NCBI GenBank assembly: GCA_016906335.1
Contig: JADEYG010000007.1
Location: forward strand, 959,001-1,023,000
Length of the DNA stretch: 64,000 nt
Reading direction: 5' to 3'
Source: Novakomyces olei
Taxonomy: Eukaryota > Ascomycota > Novakomycetes > Novakomycetales > Novakomycetaceae
A program made the translations under genes and the position numbers. The notes under the pieces are model-generated. The model saw only the letters and a list, made by a program, of their open reading frames with translations, was not told where the DNA came from and ran no database searches. Below, one piece after another: positions 39,219 through 52,000 of this stretch; positions within the stretch are counted from its first letter, which is position 1, and each line of letters starts with the position of its first letter.

Positions 39219-39608
39219 ACTGCCGCTTGTCAATGGCGTCGCATGAAAAGCGTCGTCTGCGAAAAGCTGCACGTATTATGTCATTTCAAAGCTGTTTATT
39301 AACTACTTATGGAAACACTGCTATATATAATAAAATTAAAATTAATATATAGTATAATATTAATTTATTCAATATAATTTACAGGTATCGTGTAGATATA
39401 TGGTATAAATACAGTATAAATATGGTCCAAGTATATAATATAGAGTAAAAATATAGTGTAAATAGGTATAATATAGCATAAATATATATAGCATAAATAT
39501 ATATAGCATAAATATATATAGCATAAATATATATAGCATAAACAGTGGTGCTCTTGTATAATTCACAAAATATTACAGAGCCTAAACGAAGCCAAGTCGG
39601 TGAGCTGA
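39219..39608. promoter_or_regulatory. Divergent promoter with 15-bp AT minisatellite
   Basis: Between the divergent DUF3292 and oxidase-like genes. Bases 39476-39540 hold four full copies plus a partial copy of GCATAAATATATATA. Neighbouring degenerate copies run back to about 39400. Confidence 0.75.
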
Positions 39609-40259
39609 ATGGCAGTAGCAGAGGCCAATGCGTTACCGGCGGACGCCGTTAAAGTCCTAAAATCTTCACAGTTTGTAAGTCTAAGGTCATAGTAAATCCT
39701 AATATTGTAGCTTCATCTTGGCACTTGCGACCACGATAGACCTCACGTCAGTCTGATGAACTATACGTTTTGTGAGCGGGGATCAGCTGCGCCTTACGAG
39801 TTGGCGGACTGCATAATTATGTTGAGCCCAAGGAACACTAAAAAGTTTTTCAATATTGTCGCAAATCCTAACGTGAGTATGCTGGTACACGACTGGTCAA
39901 TGCAGCGTCAATCAGCACATCCGGTCGACACCCCTTCGTCCTCCTTGCAATCATATTTGCTCGGACTCAATCAGCTCCAGCTATCACAGTCAACATCGGC
40001 CACGTTAGGCGGCCGTGCAAAAGTTCTCGCGCCCGGACCAGAAGCAGACTATTTTCGCTCGCGACATGCGGCCGCAAATCGCGATCTTGGAGTGGAGCAT
40101 TACGTAAACGATGAGGACAGTGCCGTTGTTAAAGTCTGTATCGAGTCTGTGCGTATGGTAGTGGGTGGGGCTGAAGGCCGCCTTGAGCGGTGGCGGGAGG
40201 ATGGAGCTGAGAGTACTCCAGCCGTAGCTGCTACACCTCTCTCCAACAATACGCACTGA
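39609..40259 (+). CDS. Pyridoxamine 5'-phosphate oxidase-like flavin-binding protein
   Basis: Split-barrel FMN-binding protein of the fungal PNPOx-like family (yeast YLR456W/YPR172W type). There are two exons (39609-39674, 39711-40259) separated by a 36-nt intron, giving 204 residues. After a short helix (ADAVKVLKSSQFLHLGTCDH) comes the barrel: RPHVSLMNYTFCERG, DCIIMLSPRNTKKFFNIVAN, and NVSMLVHDWS. This is the strand order used to bind the flavin phosphate. A low-complexity insert (SSSLQSYLLGLNQLQLSQS) precedes the closing helix region. The C-terminal tail is Ala/Thr-rich. The true substrate is unknown; oxidase activity on pyridoxamine phosphate is not established for this family. Confidence 0.82.
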
Positions 40260-40883
40260 TTTTAAATATGTGGATTTATACATTGCCTGCTATGCTCTGG
40301 GCGTTGATTTGCACAGGTTGCTTTGTGACTGCTTATATTCTTGTCAGGCTTACCCGCGTCAGGTTGGCTAGGCTCAGGGGTATACACAGGGCTTGAGTCT
40401 AGCGCGCGCCAAGTTTATTTCTGTTCTACAGTCTGTTTGTATGCATTTTATAATTTTATTAATTTTTCTGATGATGCCTGATCAGTGTTTATAGAAATTG
40501 CCTTGGCTTGTGTATAGTCAAGCTGGGTCGAAGGGGATTTGAATAGACTTTGATTCATTGCTTCTCGTCTTCAAACCTTTTTGTATGATAAACATCTTTG
40601 TTATAACACGATGGCCACGATACAAGCCTTGCCAAAAAGGTCAATGGAACAAACGAAAGTTTGTGACGAATTGAGTCTAGTTTTTCACCTCCATTTCACC
40701 TCAATAATGTGACAACAGCGAAAAGCTCCGTACACATGTCAAGCGCCTTTCGGTCTGACAGCAGTCTACAACAGTAAGAGAGACGTTTGTACGACATTTG
40801 GCTATTTTCAGATTATTAGTATTAATTCTTCTAATATTATTAGATATACTGCAGTAGTTATCGAAATTATCAGTTATTTTTAT

Positions 40884-40922
<39 letters not shown>

Positions 40923-41110
40923 CATATTTACAACTGCCATTTCAAAAGGGTACAATTATAAACGTTTGGCCCGCGTCAACACGTCTTTCCCCGTATATTT
41001 ATTTATTTAATTATTTATTTATAGATAGATATATTCATATAGAACAGTTATATATCAAATTATATTATAATGAGCATTACGCTATAGAAATTGCTACGTA
41101 TTCATCATCA
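40260..41110. other. Intergenic region with a T37 tract upstream of aminopeptidase P
   Basis: No gene is seen. A pure T run covers about 40886-40922, roughly 190 bases before the aminopeptidase ATG, with TATTTATT repeats after it. Poly(dA:dT) of this length would strongly exclude nucleosomes. Confidence 0.6.
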
Positions 41111-43513
41111 ATGACGGTCCCCACGGGAGCGCGCGTGGCCGCGCTACGTGAACTCATGAAGCAGCATGACCTTGATGCGTACATTGTGCCCAGTGAAGAT
41201 GCTCATGCCTCAGAATATGTGGCTGATTGTGACGCGAGACGCGCTTTTATCTCCGGTTTCGATGGCAGCGCTGGATTGGCTGTAATCACAAACTCTGACG
41301 CCAGCTTGTTCACGGATGGACGATATTTTAATCAGGCAAGCCACCAATTGGACGGCAATTGGACACTCATGAAGCAAGGCAAGACAATTAAATAGATTTG
41401 ATCTTTTCATTACAAAGAGATGCAATGCAATTTATTGGATTGACTTTAATTTAATAAATTTAATTTAACAAATTCAAATTGAATTTACTGTCTTTTTTTC
41501 TCGTGTGCATTGCTTCGCTCGTGTTTGCTTGTTTGTTCTTCAAAATCGCCTTGATATTGTTTGCGTTTTCTAACCTACAGGGCTTCCTGGTGTCCCTACT
41601 TGGCAGGAATACTTGGCAAGCCGAGCAAGAAGCGGCCTGACCAGGTTCGGTATTGACGCTAAAGTCATCAGTTTTGGTTTGTGCCCCAATGTCTTAATCT
41701 CATAGTCTCTTTGCTAATAGACAAATATAGTGGAAGCAAAAGAACTGCAACTACAGCTTTCCCGCTCTGAGGCAAAGCTGGTTGACGTTCAACCCAACTT
41801 GGTCGATCAAGTATGGGGTGATAGCAGACCTGCACGTGTGAAAAACCCTATTATAGTACAGGGCATTGAGTTTACAGGCCGCAGTCATACTGAAAAAATT
41901 GCTCAAATTCAAAAATGGCTTTCTGATGCGGATGCTAGTGCTTTTATAGTAACAATGTTGGATGAAGTGGCCTACCTGTTTAACCTCAGGGGTACTGATG
42001 TGCCCTTTAATCCAGTTTTCCGTGCTTATGCCTCAGTTACACGAGACAGTGCTACGCTTTTTGTCGACAAAGCGCAGCTGACTAAGGAAGGAACTACTCA
42101 TTTGCATGATGTTTCTATCCTTCCTTATGATCAAGTTTTTCATTATGCAGAAAATATGGTTTCCGGCTCTACTCTTTTGTCGGAAAAGGCTTCGTGGGCT
42201 CTAGCTCTGGCTATTGGCGAGTCTCGAGTCCAGCAGGCTCGCAGCCCTGTCTCCGATGCAAAAAACATTAAAAATTCAACAGAGCTAGAGGGCATGAAAG
42301 CCTGCCATATTCGTGACGGGGCTTCGCTTGTCGAATATTTTAGCTGGCTTGAACGCAGATTAGCATCTGCTCAAATCATCGACGAAGTTGATGCGGCTAC
42401 TCAGCTCGAGCAGTACCGCAGTAAGCGTACACATTTTGCCGGGCTTTCTTTCCCAACAATTTCGTCTACTGGAGCCAACTGTGCAATCATTCATTACCAG
42501 CCAGAGAAGGCCACTTGTGCGGTTATAGACCCGGCCAAAATTTACTTGTGTGACTCTGGAGCTCAATATAGAGATGGGACAACCGATGTAACTCGCACTT
42601 GGCACTTTGGTAAAATCGACGAGGAAATTAAAAGATGTTACACCCTGGTACTTAAAGGCCATGTGTCTATCGCCACCGCTGTTTTTCCTACTGGAACTAC
42701 TGGGTTCATGATAGACTGCCTGGCCCGTCAGTATTTGTGGAAGCAGGGACTGGACTACCTTCATGGGACTGGCCACGGTGTAGGAAGCTACCTTAACGTT
42801 CATGAACTTCCTGTTGGTATTGGCGTGCGTATAGTGTTTAATTCGGTTACGCTCCAGCCCGGAATGGTTCTTTCTAATGGTATTATCTATCGGATTAGTT
42901 AGTCATTGGCTGATAAAATAACTTGTTGTTCCGCTCTAATTTTGCTATACTTTTTGCTGTCAACTTTATATCTTTTGCTCAAAGCGCTGCAGGATTGGTC
43001 CCTCAAGTCTGTGCGCTTACATTCAATGTCTATTTATTTGATTTTTAAGTTCCTGATGCCACGCGACTAACATTATAAAAGAACCCGGCTTTTATCGCGA
43101 CGGCCATTTCGGTATGCGAATTGAGAATCTCGTCACTGTCGTTCCAGCAGATGTGCCAGAGAATTTCGGTGGCCGGCCTTACTATACTTTTGAAAACCTG
43201 ACATGGGTATGCTAGTCTGACTATTTAATTTATTTATTTATTTATTTTTTTTTATTTTTTAATTTTTTAATATTTACCGCTTTGTTTGTATATCTCTATC
43301 CTTCTTTGATTTGCATGTTAACTTTAGGCTCCCTTGTGTCGAAAATTGATCGACACGAGTTTACTGACGCCGGAAGAGGTCGCTTACGTGGACGCTTATC
43401 ATGCAGAAACACGATCAAAACTCTGGTCGCACCTGGAAGATAATAAAGAAGCTCAGCAATGGCTTGAGCGCGAAACAGCGCCCTTGGATAAATATAAAAG
43501 CCTTTTGACTTGA
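41111..43513 (+). CDS. ampp: Xaa-Pro aminopeptidase P (M24B metallopeptidase)
   Basis: Cytosolic metallopeptidase that removes an N-terminal residue preceding proline. There are five exons (41111-41378, 41581-41676, 41731-42879, 43082-43206, 43328-43513), giving 607 residues against the usual 610-620. Landmarks: IVPSEDAHASEYVA, FISGFDGSAGLAVIT, TDGRYFNQAS and GLPGVPTWQEYLASR, then RGTDVPFNPVF. The metal-binding residues are all present: DSGAQYRDGTTDVTRT (two Asp), GTGHGVGSYLNVHE (His), EPGFYRDGHFGMRIEN (both Glu). The first intron has no usable GT donor. A GC donor (CAAG|GCAAGA, intron 41379-41580) gives the conserved MKQGLPGVP. The second donor is GTTTGT. The relative in Saccharomyces is FRA1. 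Confidence 0.93.
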
Positions 43514-44424
43514 AATACAAGGCAAGGTTGCCATACGAACGATCTCCTAACTGTGAAATTTTTGAAGTAGCCAGGACAGTGAATTATTCTTCTAACTTTT
43601 TAATATATTGATACATATTTTATATGGTAGCCGTGTTAGTATAACAGCCAATATAAATGAATACCTCGTTAATGTGTTCAATCAACAAAGGTTGATCCAG
43701 ACGACCGCTTTTATATTACCGTGGTTAGTCGCCGTTCTATGTGTGCTTATCAAACTGTTATATATAAATCATTGAGAAACTTGGCCCGTTGAACGCATCA
43801 ATCCCTCCAAACTATTATGATGCTTATAGCGGCCGATATATTCCGTAAATGGTCTTAAAGTAACAGCCTTTAATGCCGCAATGGTGCTTTATTAATCCTT
43901 TTTGCCGGAATTTGAGCGCGGGGTTCAGCACTTGCAAAAACCGGCTCCGACTCATATATATCTTACGTAATCGTTATAAAATTAAAAACGCCTAGACCGG
44001 AAAACCCTGACGTCCGAACAAGCTTACTCGACTAATACGGATATTTTAAGGTCGAGAAAACCCTACTGAAGCTTAATCGGGTAATTATCTCGTTTGCTCA
44101 CACTAATATATTGGGTAGATCAACGCTAGAAAGCCCTGACTAGATTGCTTCCGAAACACAGTTCTTGCGTCCGGATAGGGAAGATACAGATACCACGCGC
44201 ATGTAAAAGAAAAGCAAGCTTGCTGTGAATGACGATCGTTTTTGCATAGGCATTTTGATCAAAAGCGACAAATTCTATATATTGGATGAGCGCGAAACTC
44301 ATTCTTGCGAGCGCGATTTGATTTTATTCTGCCAAGCCAGCAACTGTCAAGACCTTTATGCAGATCTAAAGCTGGTTTACATTGAACTAAAATTTGTGCC
44401 ACTGCTGCCAAAGCTGCGAGTACA
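43514..44424. other. Intergenic region aminopeptidase P/GPCR
   Basis: About 0.9 kb without a supported gene. A frame at 44225-44485 overlaps the receptor's first exon in another phase and has no recognisable content. The DNA is less AT-rich than other spacers and would hold the receptor promoter. Confidence 0.45.
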
Positions 44425-46348
44425 ATGGAGCAGCGAGTGTATGCAGTTGCATTCAGTGACGACCGCCAGTCCGTCAACTCAGTAGTGATATCCAAAACGT
44501 CAATGGCTCTTAACGCGGTCAGTCTGCTCTCATCTCTGATTGCCTCATTGTTTCTGCTTTGCAGGAGACGGCAGCTTTTTCGACACCGGTAAGGCTTAAC
44601 ATGTTTTATTTTCTGCTTTTGTTCAACCGGCAAGTAAGCTTTGAGATCTACAAAATCAAAGCTGTTTTTACAGCCGACAGCTATTGCATAACTAGCATTG
44701 ATCAGTTTGTTGGCTCTTCTTGTCTCGATCTGGTTTTGCTTATTTATTCCGATACCTTACTATTCGACTGGGAGGTTTTGGTGTATCTCCATGCCAACAG
44801 CTCTTCACGATTATTCTTGCTAACCTTTAGGCTAATTTTATTTCTTATTCTTAGCGATATGGCTTGTGAAATTAGCATGATGGTGTATCATTCTTTTTGC
44901 ATTTCACAGTCCGATTATACAAGTCTCCCAATGTGGTTTGCCTTCTCAAATGGCGCATTCACCCAATTTTCAATAGCTTTGGGTGATTTTTGCGTGCTAT
45001 TTATTGCTTTTCATACCGTATCGTGTTTATATTACGGGTTGGAAAACAAAAAAGATCGTTTTTTCAGCGGTGGCCTTGAAAGACACAAGGTCTGGTGCGC
45101 TTTAATACCCATTAGCGCTTCCGCGATTCTAGTGGGACTTGCTTTTATTAATGATACCCCTTATGCTCCAACAGGTGCCTGGTATGTTCAAAAACAAAAT
45201 TGATAAAAATTTCAAAATATCGTTCTAATTATAGGTGCTTTCTGCCGTTAAGGCCGATAGTTTGGAGGCTAACACTCTCGTGGATCCCTCGCTGGAGTAT
45301 TTTTATTGCTATTTTCCTGCTATACAGCTTTCTGTTCGTTTACATGCGACGCAAATATAGAGCTGTTGCTCTGCAAGTCAATGGTTTCATGTTTGATGCT
45401 ATTAATCCGATTCCCGATCGCAAGCCACATAGCAATGTACCAAATGCATTATCAGATCAATACTCAATTTCATCTGCCCAGCAAGAGTTGGATCGTCATG
45501 ATGCATATGCAAGTGCACCAGTTTCTCCACGGACAATGGCTGTGGATATACCAGTGCCTTCAAACTTTGTAGCTCTGGGTCCTGGTTCAGATGGTTTGGA
45601 GGATGTTGTATTTGATGAAGAAAATGAAATGATTGATCCCTATATAGCACGCTCACTTGCGGCCAAATACGCTGAAGATGAATCACACAATGAGCGGCAA
45701 GGTAACGATGATGTAAGGATTGAATTGGCAAGTAAAGCAAGGTCAGTTTCCTCTCCTTCTTTTAAATCAAGTGCAGTTATAACATCTGCTGCAAATCCAA
45801 ATACGCTATCAGAACCGCTTGAGCAGTTAGACGAGAGTGAAAAACAAGTATCACAATTGAAACCGGTGCCGAATGCTAATGCCAATCATGGGCCAATCAA
45901 TGGGAAGGATTCGTCTCTGCTATCATCCACAAATTTCGGATATTATCCTGCTTACAACCGAATGCTCGAGTCGCAGGAACGAGTTCCGCTCAGCTCAACG
46001 CAGGCTGCAATTCTACGCCAAATGCTAAAGACCATGCTGTTTCCCATTGTGTATTTACTCGAATGGCTGATGCCTTTTATTCTGAATTTTTATCAGTACT
46101 CGGAAAATATTAACCTTACTACATACCGAGTTCTTGTATTTTTCGCTTCCGTGTCCCTGACGCTCCGAGGGTTCTTCAATGTCTGCTTATATCTGAGACT
46201 GGAGAGGCCTTGGCGGAAGCGTAATTCGTCCGCGTTTAATGAGCATCGTCAGTCTGAATTGTATACAAACCGCGGCCCTGAATCAACAGAGGCCCAGTCT
46301 GCAAATCAAGGCAATACTGATGGGCCTTTTTATTCCGCAACCGCCTAG
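44425..46348 (+). CDS. GPR1: Git3/Gpr1-family glucose-type G-protein-coupled receptor
   Basis: Seven-helix plasma membrane receptor of the Git3/Gpr1 class, which signals nutrient (glucose or amino acid) levels through a G-alpha to cAMP/PKA. There are three exons (44425-44588, 44831-45181, 45235-46348), giving 542 residues. TM1 is near residues 28-48, ending in RRRQLFRHR. The join then gives LILFLILSDMACEISMMVYH (TM2), with ASP/D-type contact residues. TM3 includes FSIALGDFCVLFIAFHTVSC. The signature GAWCFLPLRPIVWRLTLSWI leads into TM5. A long cytoplasmic third loop of about 210 residues is acidic and Ser-rich. The Git3 C-terminal domain (RQMLKTMLFPIVYLLEWLMP and LTTYRVLVFFASVSLTLRGF) makes TM6 and TM7. 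The ligand cannot be deduced. Confidence 0.85.
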
Positions 46349-46807
46349 AATTTTACTGCTTGTTATGTTTTAATCTTTTCTTTTTTCGAGCTCACTAAAG
46401 AGTAAACAGAATCAGATGAAGTTTGTTCGATTGTAATCAAAGGCGATACCGGTCATGCCATTGGCAAATGAGCATGGCTTTCTTGAAGTTAGTTATGGGA
46501 TTCTGTGTCTTCTCACAATTTATTTTATTATTTTTATTTCTATTTTCATTGTTTTTTGTCTTTTGGTTTTAAGGCATGTTGGTAAATGACCAGCATAATA
46601 TATATATCCAGGCGTGGCTGCATTTCGTTAATGGGTTTAGGTTTAATATCAAAATTTTGTACAGTATAGATAGATTATTAGGTTACTGGCCGTTCCAAAC
46701 ACAAAATATCTATAGACATTTCACCCTATAATTAATCTTGTACAGTGATGAGAAATAAAAAGCAACTAAACAAGGCCTACTTCGAGTTTTGTTTGAAACC
46801 CAAACGA
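46349..46807. other. Convergent intergenic region GPCR/RTA1-like
   Basis: T-rich and A-rich terminator-like DNA between two facing genes; no other feature is seen. Confidence 0.5.
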
Positions 46808-47906
46808 TCATGCTTCAAGTCGTTTCCGAGACATTGGAAGCTTTAGACCTCTACGCCAAAACGATTTTTGAAAAGATGCATTGTTTTGTTCCTCTGTCTC
46901 TTCACCATCAGCGGAATTAGCAGTCCGACGGCCTTTCCCGCCCAATGTCTTTTCTGACCCATACGAATCAATATCGTATCTGTCGACATGGCGGCCTAAG
47001 CAATACCCTGGGTGGCAAATGGCGAGAGAAAGAGCAGCAAGAATAATTGGTAAAGCATCAAGACCGTACAAGTATCCCTCATTAGTAATCAACTCGCCAG
47101 ACCAGCCCTGGGCTAGCTCCACAAGACGGTATACAGCCCGAGTAAAGAGCATCAGAGAAGCAAAAAATAGAGCATAAACAAATCTCTTCGTCTTGGGAGC
47201 CAATTCCATACGGACAGGGGGCTGATTAGAGGGATTGTCCCCCTGCAAACTATTTACGGCAGCATCGGCAGCATCGGCACCAGCGGCTGGTGATTTGAAT
47301 TCCCTCTGCAGACGACGGTACCGCCAAGCCAATCCCATAAGCGATAGAGTGAAAAGAGAAATGGCCAGCACTTGTACTCCGATACCGCCCGCCATTACAT
47401 CGGCACCAGTCCGAGTCGACCGGTCTTCCTGTGCCGCGTAAGAGGCATTTGCACCTCCAATTGCTTGAATTACAAGAGATATAACGTCAACGGACGTAAA
47501 AAAGGCTCCATAAGCCCACGGGGGAACCAATGATACACGGCGGCCAATGTGGAGTACAAGATCGCCGGAAAATATAAACATTGCGGCCGACATAAAAGAG
47601 GGAGCAATAATCAAGGACACTGATTGATAAGCACGAAGATCCAATAAAATCAAAAGCCAATTGAAGGCAATTACCTTCTTGTGCAAGGTAGGCATTGAGG
47701 TTATTCGGCTGCGGCCACCGAACTGCTCTCGCAACAAAACCGGCAAACTCGCCTCCAAAACAAAACATAAACAGAATCGAAAACGTCAGCTGCCGATACC
47801 GCACCATCAGCGTTAGAAAGAAAATTATCAGCAGGCCCCACACGGTGCTGAACATAATGCTCCACCCGTAGGTAGGCACGGGCGCCACATCTGATTGCTT
47901 TGGCAT
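46808..47906 (-). CDS. RTA1-like seven-helix membrane protein (lipid-translocating exporter family)
   Basis: Fungal RTA1/RTM1/RSB1 family membrane protein; relatives affect resistance to toxic lipids and sphingoid bases, but no substrate can be assigned. There are two exons (47906-47675, 47619-46808) with a 55-nt intron, giving 347 residues. Seven hydrophobic helices are visible, beginning with IMFSTVWGLLIIFFLTLMV. Family landmarks include SLIIAPSFMSAAMFIFSGDL, VPPWAYGAFFTSVDVISLVI and QAIGGANAS. The segment KRFVYALFFASLMLFTRAVY leads to RLVELAQGWSGELITNEGYL and YGLDALPIILAALSLAICHP, typical of RTA1. The basic C-terminal tail is cytosolic. It converges on the receptor gene. Confidence 0.88.
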
Positions 47907-49030
47907 TGCTGTCGTGCCTGATGATTATTTACATGTATCATGTCTATATATATTATCTATAACAATTTCTCGTCTAATTAAATATTCTTTGGCCAATATT
48001 ACACGAGTAATGGCCCGATCTAATCGGTCCTTTATATTTACGGTAGGATTATTGCTGTTTTGTTTTTATATTTTTGTATTTTTAAATATATATATTTTTG
48101 TTATTAGCGTGGTTTATTCTTTTCTCGTATGCGTCAAGATCGTATTTGACCAGTATTTGTTAGGGAGCCAATAGGCAAAGACAATTAAATTCGTTATCCA
48201 TTATCACATGACGGACTGAAACCCTACCGAAACAGCATGGATGCTGACAATCTTACATTGGATTTTCTAGTACAATTTATGATGGCATTTATCAACTGCA
48301 GCTCGGTTTCATTCACTCGAAGACAAGTGCCAAGACGAGCATGATTTGGTTAAATTAGCAATTGCTTATTTCAAATTAAAAATCGATTTCGGCTACCCGA
48401 GAACTCGTTCGGTAATCGGCCAAATTTGTCTCCGAAAGCGAGCGTTTTTCCGAGTAGGCGCTATCTATTTCAAGTATAACACTAGATTATGGGTTATAAA
48501 GCAAATTATTCGGCGCGTGACACAATACTGTAGCACGTGGAAATTAATATACTTAGTGAAAAGAATATTAATTAAATTGATATCCAAGAATAGACGAGAC
48601 CGGCAAATTCTGTTACGGGGCCCGTGGACGTAGCAGCGATTCTCTAATTTTTCAGTATAATTAAAACACGCTAGCTTCCCCAGTATAGCACTTGCAATTT
48701 TAGTACTTGGAACCACTCTAGAATCACAGCCATTAATACAATAAGCAGCAATAAAAGTGCAAATTTCTTAAAAGGCAGACATTTACGTTGATTGGCACAT
48801 AGCGTCGGAATTGAATACACAGCTGCCATTTACTCGACCGTGCATTTTTAATTATCTAGTCTGTCCATTTTGTTTTGTTCTGTTCTGTTTTGGATTGTAT
48901 TATTTTATTATTTGGAATAACCTGTATTTTATTGATATCGTACTTTTTTGATAGACAATAATGATAAACTACACATGATAAAAATTTAAATAATTTATTG
49001 ACAGCAACCAGGCTGGTCAAAATAGTCGCT
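47907..49030. other. 1.1-kb divergent intergenic region RTA1-like/DBP10
   Basis: AT-rich with no supported gene. Frames at 47914-48174 and 48346-48633 on the plus strand have biased, chance-like composition. It must contain both promoters. Confidence 0.5.
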
Positions 49031-52000
49031 ATGCCAAACTTATCGGCTTCCAGGGCTGTCGAGGCCGATTCAGATTCGGACCTCGATATCAGCTCAGCCT
49101 TGTTTCCAGCTGGACCTTCTACCGGCAAGCGTAAGCGGACGAACGAGTCTGGACCCGCAAAATCGATGGGCAAGGCGGACACAATGATTCCTAATCTTGC
49201 TGAAGATGAGGACAGCGGTGAAGATGAAGATGGAGACGCAAATTATATTGCCACCACTATGGAGGCGGCCAATAGAAAAACTAGCGGAAAAAAAGTGAAA
49301 GCATCTGGCGGTTTTCAATCTATGGGTAATCGATTTTTTAAACTTCTAGATAATAATGCTCATTTCTTCAGGGTTAAGCATGAATGTGATCAAGGCTATA
49401 AAGTCCAAAGGATTCAAGATCCCTACGCCAATTCAGCGCAAGACTATACCCGCTATTATGCACGGTCGCGATGTTGTAGGAATGGCGCGCACTGGTTCGG
49501 GTAAAACTGCTGCTTTCGTGATACCTATGGTGGAAAGGCTAAAGTCCCATCGCGCTCAGGTATGTGCCTAAGCTTTTTGTCTTTAAAATCTAATTTTTTT
49601 ATTTTAAACACGCTATTTTATGATGAGATATCGTTTCCCGCATCCATCTAGCTGGGTTGATATTGATTAGATGAATTTAGCAGATTTTTCCCTTGTCTTC
49701 TCTGTCCGTATGCTGATACTTACAGACTGGGATACGTGGACTCATACTAAGTCCAAGCCGTGAACTTGCTTTACAAACACTCAAGGTCGTCAAGGACTTT
49801 ACAAGGGGCACAGATCTCAAAGTTGCATTAGTGGTGGGCGGCGATAGTTTAGAAAGCCAGTTTTCTTTAATTACAAGCAATCCTGACATGTGAGTGTCAA
49901 TTTTTTGTCGTTTTCATTGTTCCCTTCTTTTCGATGAACTATTATATATTTCATTCACAAAACATTTGTGTATTAACGCATAGTGTTGTTGCAACGCCTG
50001 GACGATTCCTTCATCTCAAGGTAGAGATGTCTCTTGACCTAAGCTCTATGGACTATGTGGTCTTTGACGAGGCAGACCGACTTTTCGAGATGGGGTTTGC
50101 GGTTCAATTAAACGAAATTCTGCACGCATTACCACCCCAGCGACAAACGTCTCTTTTTTCCGCAACTCTTCCACACAGTCTAGTTGAGTTTGCAAAAGCA
50201 GGTCTTCAGGATCCTGCTCTCATCCGTTTGGATGTAGATAGCAAAATCTCTGCAGAGCTGCAAAGTGCTTATTTCTCTGTAAAGTCGTCTGAGATTGATG
50301 GTGCTCTACTTTTCGTGCTACAGAACGTGATCAAATTAAAACCGGCAGCTTCGTTGCTCGAGAAGTTTGGAGGTATACAAGACGATGAATACGAATGCGA
50401 AGACGATGATGACGATAATTCAAGAGGCAAGAATCGGTTTCGTCGGCCGAAAATTTCACGAAAAGAGTTTCGAAAACAAAAGCGAAGAGAGGGCGGAGCA
50501 ATGCCCGAGACACTATCCTCAGATGCGACCATAGTATTCGCGCCCACTAAACATCATGTAGAGTATTTGACGCTACTGCTTTCTGTTGCGGGTTATGCAG
50601 TTTCACAAAGTTACAGCTCCCTTGATCAAGCAGCACGACGAGTGCAATTGCAAAGGTTTCGTGCTGGTCGGACAAATGTGCTAGTTGTGACCGATGTGGC
50701 CGCCCGCGGAATCGATATCCCCATCCTATCTAACGTTATAAACTATGATTTTCCCTCGCAACCAAAAGTATTTATTCACCGAGTAGGCAGAACTGCTCGA
50801 GCTGGCCGGACGGGATGGGCTTTTTCTCTTGTAAAAGCCGAGGACTGTGGGTACTTGATCGATGTACAATTGTTCCTGGGCCGAAAGCTCACTGGTGCCG
50901 TAGACACAGAGGTAAAGCCAAACTATACGAGTGATATTGTCCTGGGATCTTTACCTCGTGAAGGAGTGGAGAGGCTGAGTGAATGGGTATCGCAGGCACT
51001 AAGGGAGAATATAGAGCTTGAGAACTTACGTGGCGTCTGTGGCCGCGCTGCTAAGCTTTACAATAAATCCCGGTCAGCTTGTTCAGCGGCCAGCTCGAAA
51101 CGAGCTAAAGAAATTGTGCAGAGTCAATTGTGGACACTGACAAATCCTCTTGTTCAAGAGGAAGAAGGCAGTTCTGCTTCTCAAGGTTTAAGAGAACGCG
51201 AAAGTATGCTGGCCAGGCTGGCACGGTTCCGGCCTAGTGAGACCATATTTGAGATTGGTAATCGTGGAGTTAAAGCGGGAGACGCGGCAGATGTTGTTAG
51301 AGAGAGACGCAGTAAAATTGTTCCAATTGCTGCTCCCGCAAACCACACGGGGCCCGTTTCTGTATCGGGAGCTGTTCCGGATGGAGGAGAATTGGAAAGC
51401 CTTCCCGCCTCGGATAGAGTTGCCGCTTCAGTTCCAGGCGCGAATGCGTACAAGGATAAAGAATTTTTCATTGATCACTATGCACCAAACGTTGCCGAGG
51501 AGGCCGGTTACAGTGTACGAGGAGGCTCTAAATCTCACGACTCGAATGGCTCCTTTACCGAAAGTGCTCAGGCAGCAATTTTGGATTTGACTGGCGACGA
51601 AACTAATATTGGAGCTCGCCAACGAGCTGCTTCACAGTCCACACAGCGTTGGGACTCGAAAAAGCGGGATTGGGTACGTGTGGCAAATGATTATGATGGA
51701 TCTCGTGGGCAACGGTTCATTCGCAGTGAAAGTGGAGCCAGAATTCCGGCCACTTTTAAATCTGGCCGTTATGAAGATTGGAAATCTGGAAAACGTAGAC
51801 GGACCACTGCTGACAATAATGAAGGAGGATCATCAGCAACGTCTGGAGCTGTTAATGGCTTTAAGCATAACCGTATTCAAGCGCCAAAGGCAGCAGATAA
51901 GGCGAGAGACGATTATATTGTTCGGAAACGACGACTAGCTGAGGCCAAAGACAAGGGAATAGGCGTGCGTGCGCCCAAGAGCGACCTAAAGACGGCCGCT

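Noticed and set aside
39369-39566. Minus-strand frame of repeated MLYIF units
   Set aside because: It is a translation of the 15-bp AT minisatellite in a promoter and starts without a proper context.
44225-44485. Plus-strand frame before the GPCR
   Set aside because: It overlaps receptor exon 1 in another phase and shows no motif.
47914-48174. Hydrophobic plus-strand frame resembling a membrane protein
   Set aside because: The Phe/Ile/Val-rich sequence comes from T-rich promoter DNA, without a family match or splice support.
48346-48633. Plus-strand frame of 95 codons
   Set aside because: Basic, AT-driven composition and no recognisable feature; it lies in a divergent promoter.
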